From NCBI GenBank assembly GCA_013397695.1, contig VYZI01000043.1, forward strand, positions 2,891,177 through 2,955,176: 64,000 bases of DNA, in the 5' to 3' direction. The DNA comes from Centropus unirufus. Taxonomy: Eukaryota > Chordata > Aves > Cuculiformes > Centropidae. Both the position numbers and the translations under genes were made by a program. Below, piece after piece: positions 49,343 through 63,800 of the stretch. The notes beneath the pieces are model-generated. The model was not told the DNA's origin, did not search any database, and was given only the letters and a program-made list of their open reading frames with translations. How positions within the stretch are numbered: the stretch's first letter is position 1; the number at the start of each line of letters is the position of its first letter.

Positions 49343-51293
49343 TCTTTTATTCTTTCACTCTGCTTTGTTGTTTTTTTTCTTTTACTTTGAAAGAAGAATT
49401 CTACTGAAAAAATGCTAGAATAAGTTCTATAAGCAAAACATCATTGAGTTGTATGAAACTTCATAGGAAGTTTGAAAGCCTTTGAAAAATACTGGGGGAC
49501 ACAGTTCTTAGATCAAAATAGTGATTTTTATTTTATTAAAATCAACTGTTTGAAAATCTGAAATTGTTGGGGAATAAAGGTTGTCTGGCAAGTGTGCCTA
49601 ACTATATCAAAAACATCAACCAGCTCTTTAACTTGTGGTATGAATGCTATTTCCTTCTGGGTCCTTAGCAAACATTTCAGCAATACAAAACTCAGAAGTA
49701 GTTTGATTTAGTATCATAAACAACAATCTTTGCCACATCTATTATATTCCTAAATGTGCTCCCAGAATCAACACAAAGTGACAGATCTTACACACCAAGG
49801 GTGACTGATGTTTATGGTGTTCTTCTGTATGCAACAACAAAAGGTGTCTTATATAAATGTGGACCCCTTTTTCCATGCCACATAGCTCTCTGAATAAATA
49901 CAACTTAAAAGGACAGATAATTATTTCAGCACAAGACTTAGTATGGAGATTTGGAGAAAGGAGGCAAATAGTTATTCCTATATTTATTTCTTGGAAAGCT
50001 GTCTTGGCTATAAACTGTTCCAGGCTTGTAAATTCCTCTCTGAAAACTAGTCATAGGCATATCTCAGATGGGTTCAGAGTGCACTTTTGTTTCAGATAAA
50101 CTATATATCCTTCAGGGGTTTATCTGGCTCTCCCCTAAAGGTCTCCAGTTTGAAAAGCTGAGCTAGAAGTATACCCAACAAAAAGCTTCTATACCTACTT
50201 TTTTCTTTTTCAAATTAGAAGAAGAGCTTTTCAAATTATTTCTCCAGTAGCCTCTCTTGCTCACCCTGATCAGAAATAAGAAAAGCAACAGAAAGCAAAA
50301 CTGATTCACTGTGTATTAAAAGGGCATACATGGAATTATGGGCAAAGTATCCCAGTGCACCTGGCTAAGTTGAACCCAAGTGACTAGGGTCCATCCAGGA
50401 GAAACATGATTTAAGTCTCTGCCCTTGAGCAAGAGATCATGCACAGCAGGGTCACTGTGACAATGTCTGCATTTTCTTCCCCTCTGCAGGGAATGCTGAC
50501 AGCAAAGGAGGAGATTCTACCCTTTGTTTATTCTTTAATAAAGGTAAAACACCGACTAGTTTGTCTTTTTCACTCATTGTTGTAGTTCAAAAAGGGCCAG
50601 AGAGCTGGTGTACCCAGGGCAGGATATGGTGAGGTTCTGGGCAGTTGCTACCCTTTGCTGCTGTGTTCATGCAGGCGTTGCACACTTGCAGGGTACATAG
50701 AGCTTTGGCCAAGCTTCTTGCTTTGCTGGCTGTGACCCTTCTAAACAGAAGTCTTCCATGTTTATACTAAAAATAAATCCTGTTGAAAAAGAGCATCTAA
50801 AGCCTTGGGAAAAAGCCAAACAAACAAACACAGCCCTTTAAATTTATTTTCTGAAGAATCCTGTCTGGGATCTTGTGTTCCCTTATATTGCATCATTAGC
50901 AATACTGCACGGGAATATTACTTTTCAGCTAATGGCCTTCTGCACCACACCTGCTGCATCAACACTTCTTGTCCTGCAGTAATCTGAACTGCAGGTTGCC
51001 TAAAAAATTAGCTTATTTCTGGACGTAACTGGAAATGACAATGTTACAAACCAGGTTGGATCCTCAAGTTCACACCTAAACTGTTGCTCTTTCCTGATGA
51101 GCCACCTTCTTACATCCAGCTGATTAGAGAAGGAACTGCGGGAATTTCACTGATATTCCTATTATCATCATCATCGCTGTTCAGCAGTCACAAAGGCTAG
51201 CGATCTTTTGCAGATCCTACCCTCCTTGTGAGCAGAAAACATATTAAAAAAAATCATGGTCCCAAAGAGCTTGTTATCTAGTTGGGGAAAAAA

Positions 51294-51329
51294 AAAACCC
51301 CTCTCTGAAGCCACAGAGAGGAGGGGTTT
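51294..51329. repeat. Imperfect hairpin
   Basis: Arms aaaacccctctctg (ending 51307) and cagagaggaggggttt (51314-51329) pair around a 6-base loop, with 3 unpaired bases in the right arm. It sits next to an A-run. Confidence 0.65.
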
Positions 51330-54300
51330 AATTGTAAGACAGAGACAGAGGGTTTTTTTCAATAGAACTCTAGTGCTGGGAAATACTGGACCTGTCCTGT
51401 TAATGCAGCACTGACTAGATTATATACATGTTTTTAGCCTTTATTTTGGTCACCTTCATCTCCCACAGATCTATATGTCTTATTGGCAGCCAGACCCAGT
51501 CCTTTATATTAAAGAGGACCAATTCAACCAAATGCCAAGCAAAGAGAGAAACTTTTCCCTGGCCCTCCCTGTGCTTCTCCTTTGGAGCATTCTTCTCTTC
51601 CAGCCAGTGGATCATCTTACACGTGCAGTGTGGCATTTCAACTTAAGTCAGGTGGAGAGGGTTAGTTATTTTCTGTCCACTCATGCCAGTGTCTGAGGAG
51701 ACCTCCCCTTCCTCACAGTTCCTGAAGGGTTTCTGGTAATGAGCAGGACCTTGTGCTTTTCCTCCTGGCATCAACAGCTTTCCCCTTTTATCACATTTGC
51801 TGCTGACTCCTTCCAGTCTGCTGCTCCTTGCAGATGTCTGCCAAAACCAATATTCTCACAGCTGCCAGAGGCAGCTTAGACTGGCACATCATAAAAGGCA
51901 ACAAGGGCTACATTTCCAGATTAAAATAAACCCAGCCACTTCAGCACCTTCTGACAATGTGTTTGACATGCCTGTGCTGTGGCCTCACTCCTTGGCTCTG
52001 ACAAGACACAGACATGACCATGGCAGCTCACATGGGCATCTTGCACCATCTCCATATGCCCACCAGAAGTGGCCTGTAGGATGACACAGTGCCATAGACC
52101 TAATCCTGCTCCTTCGTCTTAACCACATTCTCTCCTTCGAATTCTAGAAGGCTGTGGTTGAATACCAGACTGACTCTGTTTCCTTGGGTAGGACTTACCT
52201 CCTAGCCTTGCCACAAATAGGTGCATTTACTGTTAACTTATTTATTGCCATCTCCAGATACTGGTAGGAGTAGAAGAGACCTTGGCCATTACATTACCAC
52301 ACACATTGTTTTGGACTGATATTACCCTCTGTGTCCATCTATAACTGGTAGCAAAAGGGAAGAGTGTCTCTGCACATTCCCAGCCGGTACTTCATTCTTC
52401 TTTTCTGAGGAAAAAAAGTGATGAAACTGGCACAGCAGCCTGCAGTGCCAGAGGACAGGAATTCCTAACCCAGGTGGTCCATTCTCATTTTCTGTTCCAA
52501 AAAAAACTTTGGCTAATGAACAATGCCTAACAGGAAAAAAATTCAGTGCAAAAAAAAAAAAAAGAGCAAGCCCTGGGCAAAACAGGAAAAACACTGCCTG
52601 ATCATTGTGCTTTGGGTAGAAAATATGTTCACAGGCTTTGAGGGCATAAGGCCTCTTTGCATTTTTACTTAAGTCAATCAGTAAAACCATTTGAAATTCT
52701 CTGGGGAAAGGTCCCAGGGTATGAGTTTACCGATCAGTGAGGGTAAAACCTCTTAATCTCAGTCCTGGGGTAGCAAACAGTGTTTACTGGAAACTCATAT
52801 TGCAAGGATGCAAGCGCATATCCCTCCTCAGCGTGCTAATATAATAAAATGAGGGGGTACATTGTAGCACACTAATCCTTTATAAGAATCAATAGCCACA
52901 TGCAGATCTGCCATTTTCTGTTTCTACTTTTAACACTGTGAAACAGAAGCAGTGTTTTGGGGTTACTGCCGGACTGATTTACTGCTTATTTTCCCAGATT
53001 CCTCCTTACTGCTTTTCTCCCCTTTGCCATACTATGAATGAGTCAACAATTTTGCAGTGTCCTCCTGTCATCTCCCTTCACCCCACACGAAGATGCTTTA
53101 GACACAGAGGTCAGTTCATAGACTCAGTGAAACTTCACAGCCACCAAAATGCATTATCTTACCTCTATACTGCTACTTTCAGAAGGCTGGCATCAGTACT
53201 GCTATGAAAATCACTGGGCATTTCCCACCACAATACCCCCTAGCCAACCGCTGTTGATCTTGCCAGACGTTTATTATTTGAACTGAAATTGTTCTTATTT
53301 CTCCATATTCCTAGTGAATCATTTCATTTGAAACAAAGGCTTGAAATTTGGCTGGGAAATGTCTTTAGGTGTAGCCTTTTGTTGTCCCGTAGAAATCCCC
53401 CCAAATTTGATCCAGTGAAATTAAACATTACACCATGTCTGGAGCCAGAAGCTGTTAATAATGTTGATGCATTATTTAAGGAGATTTCTATCATCTGCAG
53501 TTAGTAGATCTAATCAAGAACCTTTTTAGATCTCTCTCATTCTACCTTTCCCTAGACCTCTTTGTTTGTGGAAAGATCTTTGGGGATAAAGAGCTTTTCC
53601 TTGCCTCTTCTGGAGGAGGGAAATACATCCCATGCTGGGTAAATTATCTATTCTTACCATCTTTATAAATTCATGATGGAAATGGCTCGAGTATTTTAGT
53701 GGAATTGAAACAGTACAAATACATTGTGAGATGCAACTTCATTATTCACAGGCATTCCAATTCCTCGTTTTAAGACAGTTATAGAAACAACAAGATGGGC
53801 GTCTCTCTAGAATGCTTGTGTATCTACATTGAGTATGGAAGGAGCTCAAAAGTTGCTTAGATTGAATGTCTAAATTTTGCATGGGTAAAGCCGTTACCAA
53901 TGTGAAAGAAAAGTCCCTCATCTTGGCTATGGAATCTGAGGGTGTTATAGGTCTCAATCTACCAACTGACACATATGCTTAATTAAGCAACAACTATTTA
54001 CTACTTTTTTTAACTTCTCAAAGCTGTTTATTAATTTCTGAGTGAAAAAAAAATTGCATGGGAAGGTAAGGTGTCACCTCATTCAAAAGTCTTCACTGGA
54101 AATGTTTTATTTTTAAAGGATTTTTTTTTCCATGAAAATGAAGATAAAATATTTCTCACCAGCATTATGCTCTGCATCAGCCATGGTGTTCCTCATGGAA
54201 GATGAAGTTCTGAGTTTGTTGTGACCTTGTTTTCTCTGAATGAGTGATCTTTATATTCTCTCCACAAAAAAAAAATATATAGAAGGGTTGGGTTTTTTCT

Positions 54301-54854
54301 GATTTTAGTTGCCCAAAAAGCAAGCAGCTAGACAAATAGCATGTCTGGTTCTTTATCTAGTAAGTACAGAGAGCAAAGTATTTCCAAACTGCAATGATCT
54401 TTTGTATATGAGATGTGGTGTTCAGGATGAAACAACTTGCACTCTAGATGCACTCATTCCTCTCTTTTGCTCATTTTAGAAGACAACTTTTAGACAACTA
54501 CAGTTGCAGGAAAATATTCTGAGTCTCCTTTAACTGATGTATCCAAGTACCTTGGATACTCCTTCCATTTGGATGAAAACTAATTGAAATGGTACTCTTC
54601 CATTCTGACATTGGATAAAACAAGTATGTGAATTTCCCATGAGTCAGATACTTTTTTTCCCATTCAATGCTATTTTTTATGCTGTGGTGCTATATATGGA
54701 GTTCTACACGAGGGGAAGCTTGCCAAAAATATCATCTCTTCCTAACCAGCATGACAGATACATTATATGCAATACAGATGGAAGACGGCACAGCGCGGAC
54801 ACTTTTATAGCGTGAAGATTCTCAGCACTGTCAAAAGCAGAACGTAAAAACAAT

Positions 54855-54910
54855 AGGCCTGATTTTCCTCCCATCTGTCCCGGTGTAAATCAGATATAAA
54901 TCCAGGAGAG
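54855..54910 (+). repeat. Archosaur-type MITE-like repeat fragment
   Basis: The words ggcctgattttcctcccatc and cggtgtaaatcag match one arm of an abundant old palindromic repeat of bird, crocodile and turtle genomes (consensus style 'gggcctgattctcctctcacttacaccggtgtaaatcagg'). Only this arm is recognisable; the mirror arm is missing or decayed. The class (non-autonomous DNA transposon) is recalled, not proven. Confidence 0.55.
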
Positions 54911-55344
54911 CTGCATGTCTATAAAACGAAGAAGTGAAAAGAACTGAGAACTGGACATATCTCACCTTCTAATCCCTGCAATAATTCAAGTTAACACCAC
55001 ATTACAGACCAACTTTTATGAAAGGCGAAAGGCAAAATGGGCTTAAGTTTTATGTGGAAATTGAAGGTTTGCATAAATTCTTGTCCTCCCCTTTATATAT
55101 ACTTGCAGCTTCTGAAACTTAGCAAATGTAAGCTACAAAACTAGATATTATTTCAGGAAAAAGCTGTACCACCATCACAACAAAATGTGAAACCTCGTCA
55201 AAGCTGCCCAGGTTCCTCTTCAACTCCTCCCCCCTGAAGCTACAAAAAAAAATCTTCCTCATCTTCAGCCTGTTAAGGTTCTCAACCTATCTGAAGTAAG
55301 ATGGCAAATCGATACAGGAGCAACATGAAGACATGGCTGCAAAG

Positions 55345-55790
55345 GGGAGGAATAAATGTATGTAAATTCATGACTGGCCTGCAGAAGATGAATACAGGAT
55401 AGTTATTCATTCTATTCCAACACAAGAAGATGAAGGAATAAAAACAAACTGGGGAGTTGAAGATAAAGTTAAAAAATACTGCTTCTTCATATAGCATGCA
55501 GTTAAGCTGTGGAAATGCTTGCCTCAGGAGATTGTGGAAAGTAAAGGTTTATAAGAGCACGAAAACTTCTGGGAAGAAAATGCCCAAATCTATCAAGAAA
55601 TATAAAATACTCCAACACAGGAAGTTACCTGAACCATATCATGCCAAAGTCTGAGAGATATTCTGTGGAAATATCCCTATATATGTGCTCTGGACCATTA
55701 CACTAGAAATTCAAGGTGAGCTGACTTTGATGAGGGGGATGGACCTTTGGCCTGCCTGCCAAGGTTGTTCTTATGTCAAAGCATGCGATG
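55345..55790 (+). mobile_element. CR1 LINE, ancient subfamily, plus orientation
   Basis: Sense-strand blocks are taaattcatgactggcctgc with agaagatgaata (consensus 'aaaatcatgagtggtatggagaaggtgaata'), gctgtggaaatgcttgcctc with aggagattgtgga (ORF2 end 'WNSLPREVVE'), and the 3' end gatggacctttggcctgcct with ccaaggttgttcttatgtc (consensus 'gatggacctttggtctgacccagtatggcagttcttatgttc'). Frames are broken. It is the sense-orientation counterpart of the element at 19.1 kb. Confidence 0.8.
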
Positions 55791-55969
55791 CAGCCTATTG
55801 TGGCAATGTCTGTATATCTTGATCTGGAATGGGTAAGACTGCAGAATCCACATGTTCTTCAAAAGATGGCTTTTGACTAGTGTTCATCCCCAGATGTCTG
55901 GCATTGTACATTGCCTACCCAGCAAGACATTTGTAGGAAACCTGGCTGAGTCTCAGTTTCACATGGTAT

Positions 55970-55988
55970 CTTCCTTCCTTCCTTCCTT
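55970..55988 (+). repeat. (TTCC)n microsatellite
   Basis: Four to five tandem TTCC units. Confidence 0.9.
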
Positions 55989-57369
55989 GTTGATCCTGTC
56001 AAGTCTCACATCCTGCTCTCAGCTGCAAAGTGACTCAAAAATCTCTGACAAACCTTCAAGGCTGCAGTCCAGAACCCCAGCATTTAACAATCATGCTCTC
56101 CAAGCATTTAAATCATGGATGAAGAAAGAACAAAGTGAAATCTGCTCTCTGAGCCCAGCTGCACACATAATAGAGAATTTTTACAGCCTAACCCCAACGG
56201 GGCATTGCAAACCCTCATTGACTCAAGAAGCCAGAAGATATTCTCCACAGGAGAGAGTGCAATTCTGGTATACAACCCATCTGGATCAATGCAGAAGGAA
56301 TCAAGGCAGATGAGAAGAAATATGTGGGATATCATTGCTAGAGGATGAAAGCTTAAAAACTGGCCCAAGCAAGATCACAGAATATTGCCTAATAATACAG
56401 CATCATCAGAATGAAATCTTTCTTGAGTGGAAGCAGAGCACAGCACTGGAGAGCTGAGGGTCTTTGCATGCTGGGAAAAGACCAGATGACTGACTTCGCA
56501 ATGTCTGAAATCAGACATCTGTTAAGGATTGTACGTGACAAACTCTTTGCAGAGAGTTAATGAGGTCAATAGAAATGGCTCAACATAATACATTTAATGA
56601 GGCAATAATTAGAGATGGCCTGGCTTGTAAGAACTTGGATCTAAACTTCCTCACAGTTTAGGGATGTTTGAAATGAAGGCTTTTGGTTTGGCCAATTACA
56701 GAGGGAGAAGTGAATAAATAAACTGGAATTCATATCTGTCCACTGCCTTTTACATGGATGGGTGTGTTTAGTCTGTTCTCATTTCTCTCTTTTTATGCAG
56801 CAGATACTTAAATCATGTTACACGTACAACAGCTACATTGTTTGAATCTATTTAGAGTAGCAGGTATTTAGATTCCTTGACACTGAAGACCACAAAATCA
56901 TGAACTGGGATTATCTGGGAAGAAAGATGTGAGGCTAGGAATCATTCAGCCTCAAGTCCTTTAAAACTGGGATCGAGCTATGTAAAATGAACATAGTAAA
57001 ATACATTATGTAAGCCATGTACTTTTCAGAACTTGCAAATCCATTAGTTTCTAGGTCTTAATTATCACCTTCACTGGCCTGAAAGTCCTTCACAGGGTGG
57101 AATTAGATGACAACACATCTCAGTAGTATTTTGGCCATGGACATATACATATCTCCTATCTAGAACTCTGCTGTGATCGGCAGTCACAGCAACCTAAAGC
57201 CTTGGGAACTCCTGAGTCATTAATACTAGTCTTGAGAACAGCAAGCTCATTTTTATATGACGGTATGTATTAAAGACCTTTCCTGTAGGATTAGTTTGGA
57301 TTTCCTCAAGATAAGCCAAGAACATGCATCCATTCTCTGGGACAAATGTTCTGGTCACATTACTTTATC

Positions 57370-57421
57370 ACTTTTTTTTTTTGTTTGTTTTCTTGTTTCT
57401 TGTTGGGTTTTGGTTTTTTTA
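57370..57421 (+). repeat. T/G-rich low-complexity tract
   Basis: T homopolymer blocks with interspersed G, giving a Phe/Leu-rich false frame. Confidence 0.8.
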
Positions 57422-57829
57422 TCTTTTCTGATATTACTGTCTAGGTATGGTTATCATATACAGGTAGCCTGAGTTTGAGGATGGGCAGGCTGAATTATGT
57501 ACTCCACACTTCAACATACTGAAAGCACCCTGTTAATACATGTGGCACAGTTTTCACTTAATAACTGATTTCTAACTATTGATGTGTCCAGAGCATGTAC
57601 TTTGTATTTCAGGTACTAGCATAACCTGCCTCCTATTGCATCCTAAATGTGGGCTTCTTTGTGTGCTTGATCAAGGTTTGGAAGCCTGGGTACACAAGGA
57701 AAGAAAGATGATTCCAGGTTTTAGTGGTTTTGCTAAACCAATTGAAGTAAAGGAATACCTCAGCACAATGAATTTTGGCCCCTGCTGTTGTTAAGAAAAA
57801 CCACCACAAACCCAAAACCAACTAAGGTC

Positions 57830-57870
57830 GATTCTGCAAGACAAAAAATCAACTGAAGCCAATGGAAGCC
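57830..57870. repeat. Possible trace of 'tcaatgg' archosaur-type repeat
   Basis: The words gattctgcaagac and caactgaagccaatggaagc echo the 'tgaagtcaatgg' core of old amniote interspersed repeats. A very short match. Confidence 0.3.
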
Positions 57871-60800
57871 CTTTCATATTATTGACTTACTTAAAGCTGC
57901 CATGTGTCAAAATCTGAAATCTATGATGGAGATATCTGCGTGCTTGCACACAAATGAGACTTGTCTCAAGCAACAGCCCATTCTTCACACAGCTGCTGTG
58001 TTCTCTTTTACATACTTAACTCCTATTGCTGGCTCTTGTTGGGTCTTTAATCCCACAGCATAAATCCTATCAGTGTCTGTACTCACATTCAGAAATACCT
58101 ACATTGGAAGGGATGGTGAAATGTACGGCTTGACATCAAATTCAAATAGAGAAATTAAATTATGGTATAATAGCTCCATTGTCTCTATAGGCTGGCAGAA
58201 CAGTGCCAGTCCCCCAGCCTTACTGAGAGCCCATGTATGAGAATTGCTTCAGACCAAAAGGGTAAAACTTCAGCAGCTCAGGTCAATGAACTGCAGGTTT
58301 AAAACTAAGTATCACCTATCTTTAGCAGGGGAGCTGGTATATCATTGAATGGAGCACGTTTTTTCATTCATGGAACACATATTTATTCTGTCACATCATT
58401 TGTAAATCTCCAGTAATGGTGTCAGATATTTATCTCCAACCTTTTTTTTCATGTTGGGTTTTTGACAAGGTAAATGAAAAAGCCATCTCGCTTGGCTGAG
58501 TTACAGAGCATAATTTCAAGGGCATTCTTTCATTTCCAACCTTCTGTTGCTTTTGACATAAATCTTGGGAGCAGGACTACTTAGAAAGCAGCAGGACACC
58601 TCACTCAACATTTCCTATTCTTTCCTCTCAAAATATTCTTGTTTTCATTATAAGATACTCTCAGAAATAGGAAGGTTTTATTATTTCTTATTTTCTGCAA
58701 TGCTACAAAATATGAGGAGATGAAGAGCAAAATTTGTGACAGACAAAATCCATAGCTGCTAAAAGTGATCCATTGAGTTGTGCGACATTTTGCCTACGTG
58801 TGCATTTAACTGCCTTGTTGCAATGGGATTTTTTTCTTACTCTTTCTTCCTCCTCTTCCAAGTGCTGATGGAGTTTTAAGATTCCAGGGATACACTATTT
58901 TAAACTTCAGTATTACCTCTATTTTTCCTCTGGGATATCCAAGGTAAACTAAATGTTGATTTTCTTGGCGTGGTCTGCTAAGATTTTATTGATATCCACT
59001 TTTTCTGTGTCTCAGGTCACATGGCAGCAAAGTTCCTCCTGAAAGTTAAACAAAACCCACACTATGAAAAAGCCATTCTCTCCTCAGTTTAAGCCATTAT
59101 GAATTAGGCTGTAAGCATGTGGGAGATAAGGGGAAATATTACAATGTGTATATCTATTTACAAGAACCAAACATGAGAAGGTATGGCTCAGAACTCCGGA
59201 GATCACACGGTTAGAGAGAAAGAAAGTATAGAAGAAATATATCCCTTTTAAAGAAATACTTGTATGCACACACAGACATGCCTATGTATATGAATATATA
59301 TGCATTGCAGCCAAAACATGATTAAAAAGTATGAAAGCGAAAACCCTGCAGAAAGGGTAGGACACAGATATGACATGTCACCCTTTTATCATATTCCTGG
59401 GCTGCTTTAAATGCAACTGTAATACCAGACCACAAAAGGTAATTTTAAATATAATGTTGATTTTGAGCACATGCATGTACACTTAAATATTAGAAAGCAT
59501 ATAATTTAATTTATGTCTGGTTCTGAGAATACCTATCTACACTTCAATAAGATGTCATGGAGGTTCTGAAAATTGTCATCTCTGAGTTTTCCAGACTCAT
59601 TGTGATTTTTGCAGCCAATACTTGTGTTGCTATTTTTGGTGGAGTTTATGATACATATGGTCTCATGCCATGCACCAAATTAAAGGCATAATCACTAAAG
59701 AGCACTCATGTGCATGTGGCATCGAGGGTTCAGAAAGGGAAAGAAGGAAACCCAACTACTTCTTCTGTTGGGAACAGACTGCGGGAGGCAAGACTGGGGG
59801 GTGAATTCAGGCATATATCTGTTACCAGTGAGATGGAAATTATCATTCCTATTAGGCAGTTTGAGTCTTTCAGTTAGAACTTTTCACAGGATGATATTGC
59901 TTAAAAGTAATTAGCAGATATTTTAAAAAAGTAACAAAACGCCCTTTCCCCAAGCCTAATCAAAGCATCTTAATACAAAAATACAGGTAATTAATGGGAA
60001 TATATTTGACTATGTAAACGATCCCATTTGGAACAGAGTTTGAGTTGTGAGGTTGGACTATAAATACTTTACACACAACTTTCTGTATAACCAACTTTCA
60101 GCTGGAGCCTGAGTGAATAACTGATCTGTTTCAGCTCACCTTCCCATCTGCTCAAATCTGCCAGTGCTGTCTGCCTTGACATCCTGCTCTGCCGTTCCTC
60201 TAAAAACATGACCATTCACTATACCCTGTTAGGTACTTTCAGAAGGTTCTGTCTTTCAAGGATGCCTTCAGTTAACCTGGTAAAAAATCTGCATAGAGAT
60301 GGCATAGTCTTTCATTGGGAAGAGGAACTTTGGGAGAACAGACAAGTCTACCTGTTGGAAAGGAATCTACAGCTGCTGGTAAAGGAGACATAAAGGTGTT
60401 GATCTGGATGGAGAAAGGGATATTTATTACACTTAATTTTATTTAGTTAAATACATTAGTAAGTCATAGGGGATTGTCCCCCCTGTGGTTAACATTTTGG
60501 TGGGGGAAGATATCTTATTGAGTGCTCCTCAGGAAAGGAACTTTTTAAGTGTTTTCTTATGTAGCTGAAAAATATGTAACAAGTTTGTTACAACTGCAAC
60601 AACATCACGATAGAAAAAATTTCCACTTGGGAATTTTCTGTGAAGAGATTTGAAGGAGTTTCTAGAAGGAGGGGATGAATTATGTCCCTGTCCACAATTT
60701 ATCATATTGTGAATGAAATCTCACCTGTAAAACAGCCTCAGGAACTATATTAATAATGCTTGTCACCAAGAACTATCAATGCCCAGCACTCTTCCATAAT

Positions 60801-63800
60801 GCATATTGCTCTAGGTTTATTTCCTAGTGTCATAGCCCTGTGCAGAACCAGATTCTTATGTCTAGGTTGCCTCTCATATGGGGACATCTCTCATCCATGC
60901 TCACAAGTACTGTAAAAATTCAGGTGTCCCCATGTACTCATGAGTGTATCAAACCTTTGGAAGATTCTGTTGGAATGGTAACTGAGGAACTCAAAAGACT
61001 GAATTATTTATGGAGATCATCTGGCCTCACAGTTCACTATGCAATATGGAAACAACATGTAGCTGGATATCAAAGGCCATGACAGCTGCAGTGGGCCACA
61101 TATTTTTCTAATATCAGTGCTTTGAGGGGGAAAAAGGTCTTCTTTCTGAGCTTTTCTCAGTCGCTGATTTGACTCAGAGCCTGCAAGGAAGGTCTGCAAA
61201 TCAAAAGGTATCAGTGAATGGGTTCTGAGTTATTTTGTGAACGAAGTACAGATCATTAAAGACAAGTTCCCTTCTGTTTCAAATCACTTCCCCTTTAATT
61301 TAGTCCCTTTACAGTAGGAGCAAATGTGGCATGAGTGAATGGCAAAGTGTACAGAGCAGTGGCCATGGAGGTGAGAAAAAGGGCAGCTGATTCTGGTCAG
61401 GCCTGGGCTAAACTCAAGGCTAGCTGTGTGGCTGACAAAATACAGGTAGGTCTGAAATCAGTTAGCACACTCCTTAGCGTGTGGGGAACATGCTTTAAAA
61501 TGGTAGGAGGAAGACAGATCTGAAGAAATCCTATGATCTGATTTGATGCGCATTATTCCCTAATTTGCTTTTTCTAAACAAGATCGCTGGAAAAAGCTGT
61601 AAAGTTGGTGATGTGCTTCAGTTGCCCATGGCAAGGAAGCCACACCCTTGAGATGCATCATTTAGAGCTCTGCTGTCTTAATGGTTTGCGTCCATGTGGT
61701 ACAAAGGCAAGGCCTGGCAAGTTGAGGAGAAAATAAAGGAAGTTCTGTGGCATACACAGAAGGGCCACAACACCGCCTAAGCTTCTGAACACAGATTTTT
61801 CATTGGAAGAACAGCAGAGAGTTACTCGTATCTCAGGCAGTCCTGAGAGAATAACTACAAATGGATCCTAGATTCTATGGGACTGATAAAGCTGGCCAAA
61901 AATTGTTTCAGGTTTTTACTTTTCTTCCACTTTGGTAGCTTTCTTTTCTTTTGCAACATACTGAAAAAATCTATGTAAATTGCTGGACAACAGACAGAAG
62001 AGATGTTGCTCCTTATGCTTGCTTATTCCTTCCAGACTATGTCAAAAAAAAGGTATGGAACTTGTTACCTCACAAATTCTTCCCTGAGAAAGTACTTAAC
62101 TGATGCTGAAAAATGACTACTTTGCTTCCTAGGCTGTCAAATCTGACTTACCAGTTCCGTGCTCTTCCTTCAATTCTATGAGAAAAGGGAGTAGCAATTA
62201 AGCTAGTAGTACAAATACAAGGACGCTAAGGGTGGCTTTAGGATAGGATCACATCCACACAGTAGTCAGCCTGACTTCTTGGTAGAGGAGTTCCAAGGAA
62301 AAAAATAAATTGTTGCTGCCTTTATTTCTGTACAAAGATTTTTGGGAAAAAAGAGCTCTTTCTTTCCATGCACCTCTGTTTTCATCACAGATGTTTGTGC
62401 CCTAGTGAATATTCTCCAGAGTTTGGATCTCTCTATTAAGTTGTTCTATGTCTCCCGATCTTCCTTTCCTTAACTACACAGATCCTCCCTTTCTCAGACT
62501 GTGTGAAATCACTCCTTTGAGATAAGTTTTTTATTTTACACTGCATACGAGGAGAGGGATTTGCATGCATGCATGGTCCTATCTTTATTCTGTGAGGCTT
62601 TTTTACATACACAGAGACCATTAATGTAATAACATCGTATTTCTATGTGGCATTTCTTAGCCACATTTATGTGCTCTTAGCCACACACTATACAACTGCA
62701 GTGCTGAATGCATTATAAGACACAGACAGAGGTGAAAGCAGGACGATTGAAAAAATAAATGTAAAATGAAACTGTAGATAGATTTTACATCCCAACATTT
62801 CCTTATCCCTCAGCAAATGCATTTATTATTTGTACATTTCCAGCCGTGTAGAACATGCCTTTTCCAAATTCCCTGCATTGAAAGGGGGATCCTTGGACCA
62901 ATGAGGGGAATCCAAACATAATTTGTATAGATCAGGCCTTCAACTCTGAAACCTCTAAGCCACAAATAAGTCATGTACCTACAGTTATCATTCTTAAGAA
63001 ACAAAATGTGGCATAATCCACCAGCTTCAGATTGGATACAAAGGATATATTACTGTCATCCAATATAGAAATTATGAAGGCTCCCGTCACTAAAGGGCAC
63101 AATGCTAAAGGAGTCAATCAGCCTCAACAGGCTGGGTGAGAAACATATATTTCTGTTTAGAAGGGAACTGTTTTGTATTCAGACCTCTTGAGATCCTTGA
63201 AGTTCTAAAGATCCTGAATTTGAGTTTCTGCAAGTAAGGGTCAGCAGGAATTTCTGGTAATCCCAGAGAGGTTTGGGTGGGCAATGACATCTTTGATGCT
63301 GGTAAAAGTCTGAAAACTTTGCATAAAATAGGGTATCTTCAACCAGGAGCTAAAAGCAGTCAACTGCAGCCATTTTCCTGACAGAAGAATAGGATTAACC
63401 ACCATTAGTCACATTTGAAGAATAAACAATATATTTTTCCTTCGTTAAACAAATGCAATTTGCAAAATTAAACCATACAAAAGGGTGGAGGGGTTTTAAC
63501 ATATGCCAGTTGTATTTGATTTCTCTGTCTCCAGATGGCAGAAAGTACTGAATGAGGGTGGATTTCTCCAATGTGAACTTGAATCTCCATCTGCTGCCTC
63601 TGTATGCCACAAAGTCTGTGACCCACTCAACTGCTTTGTACTGGCTGGTCTACTGCTGGGTTTGCATAACCATGATTTCTCAAATCTGAGAACTGGGAAC
63701 TGAGTCCCCAAGTGATCCAACATACAGGCCAAGGTCTGCCTATTTTTAAATCAGAAGGTAGCACTTCTAAGCACATCAGGGATTTTTAACAAAATCTGAC

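Larger units (their letters stand above)
49343..55344. other. Intergenic sequence
   Basis: Mixed, mildly A+T-rich DNA. It holds an imperfect hairpin at 51294-51329, an A-run at 52547-52563 and an archosaur-type repeat fragment at 54.86 kb. Open frames of 60-122 codons occur but none resembles a known protein. Confidence 0.6.

Noticed and set aside
55852..56313. 153-codon plus-strand open frame just after a CR1 end
   Set aside because: It contains a TTCC microsatellite and no motif. It lies outside the CR1 body and does not resemble a retroelement protein.
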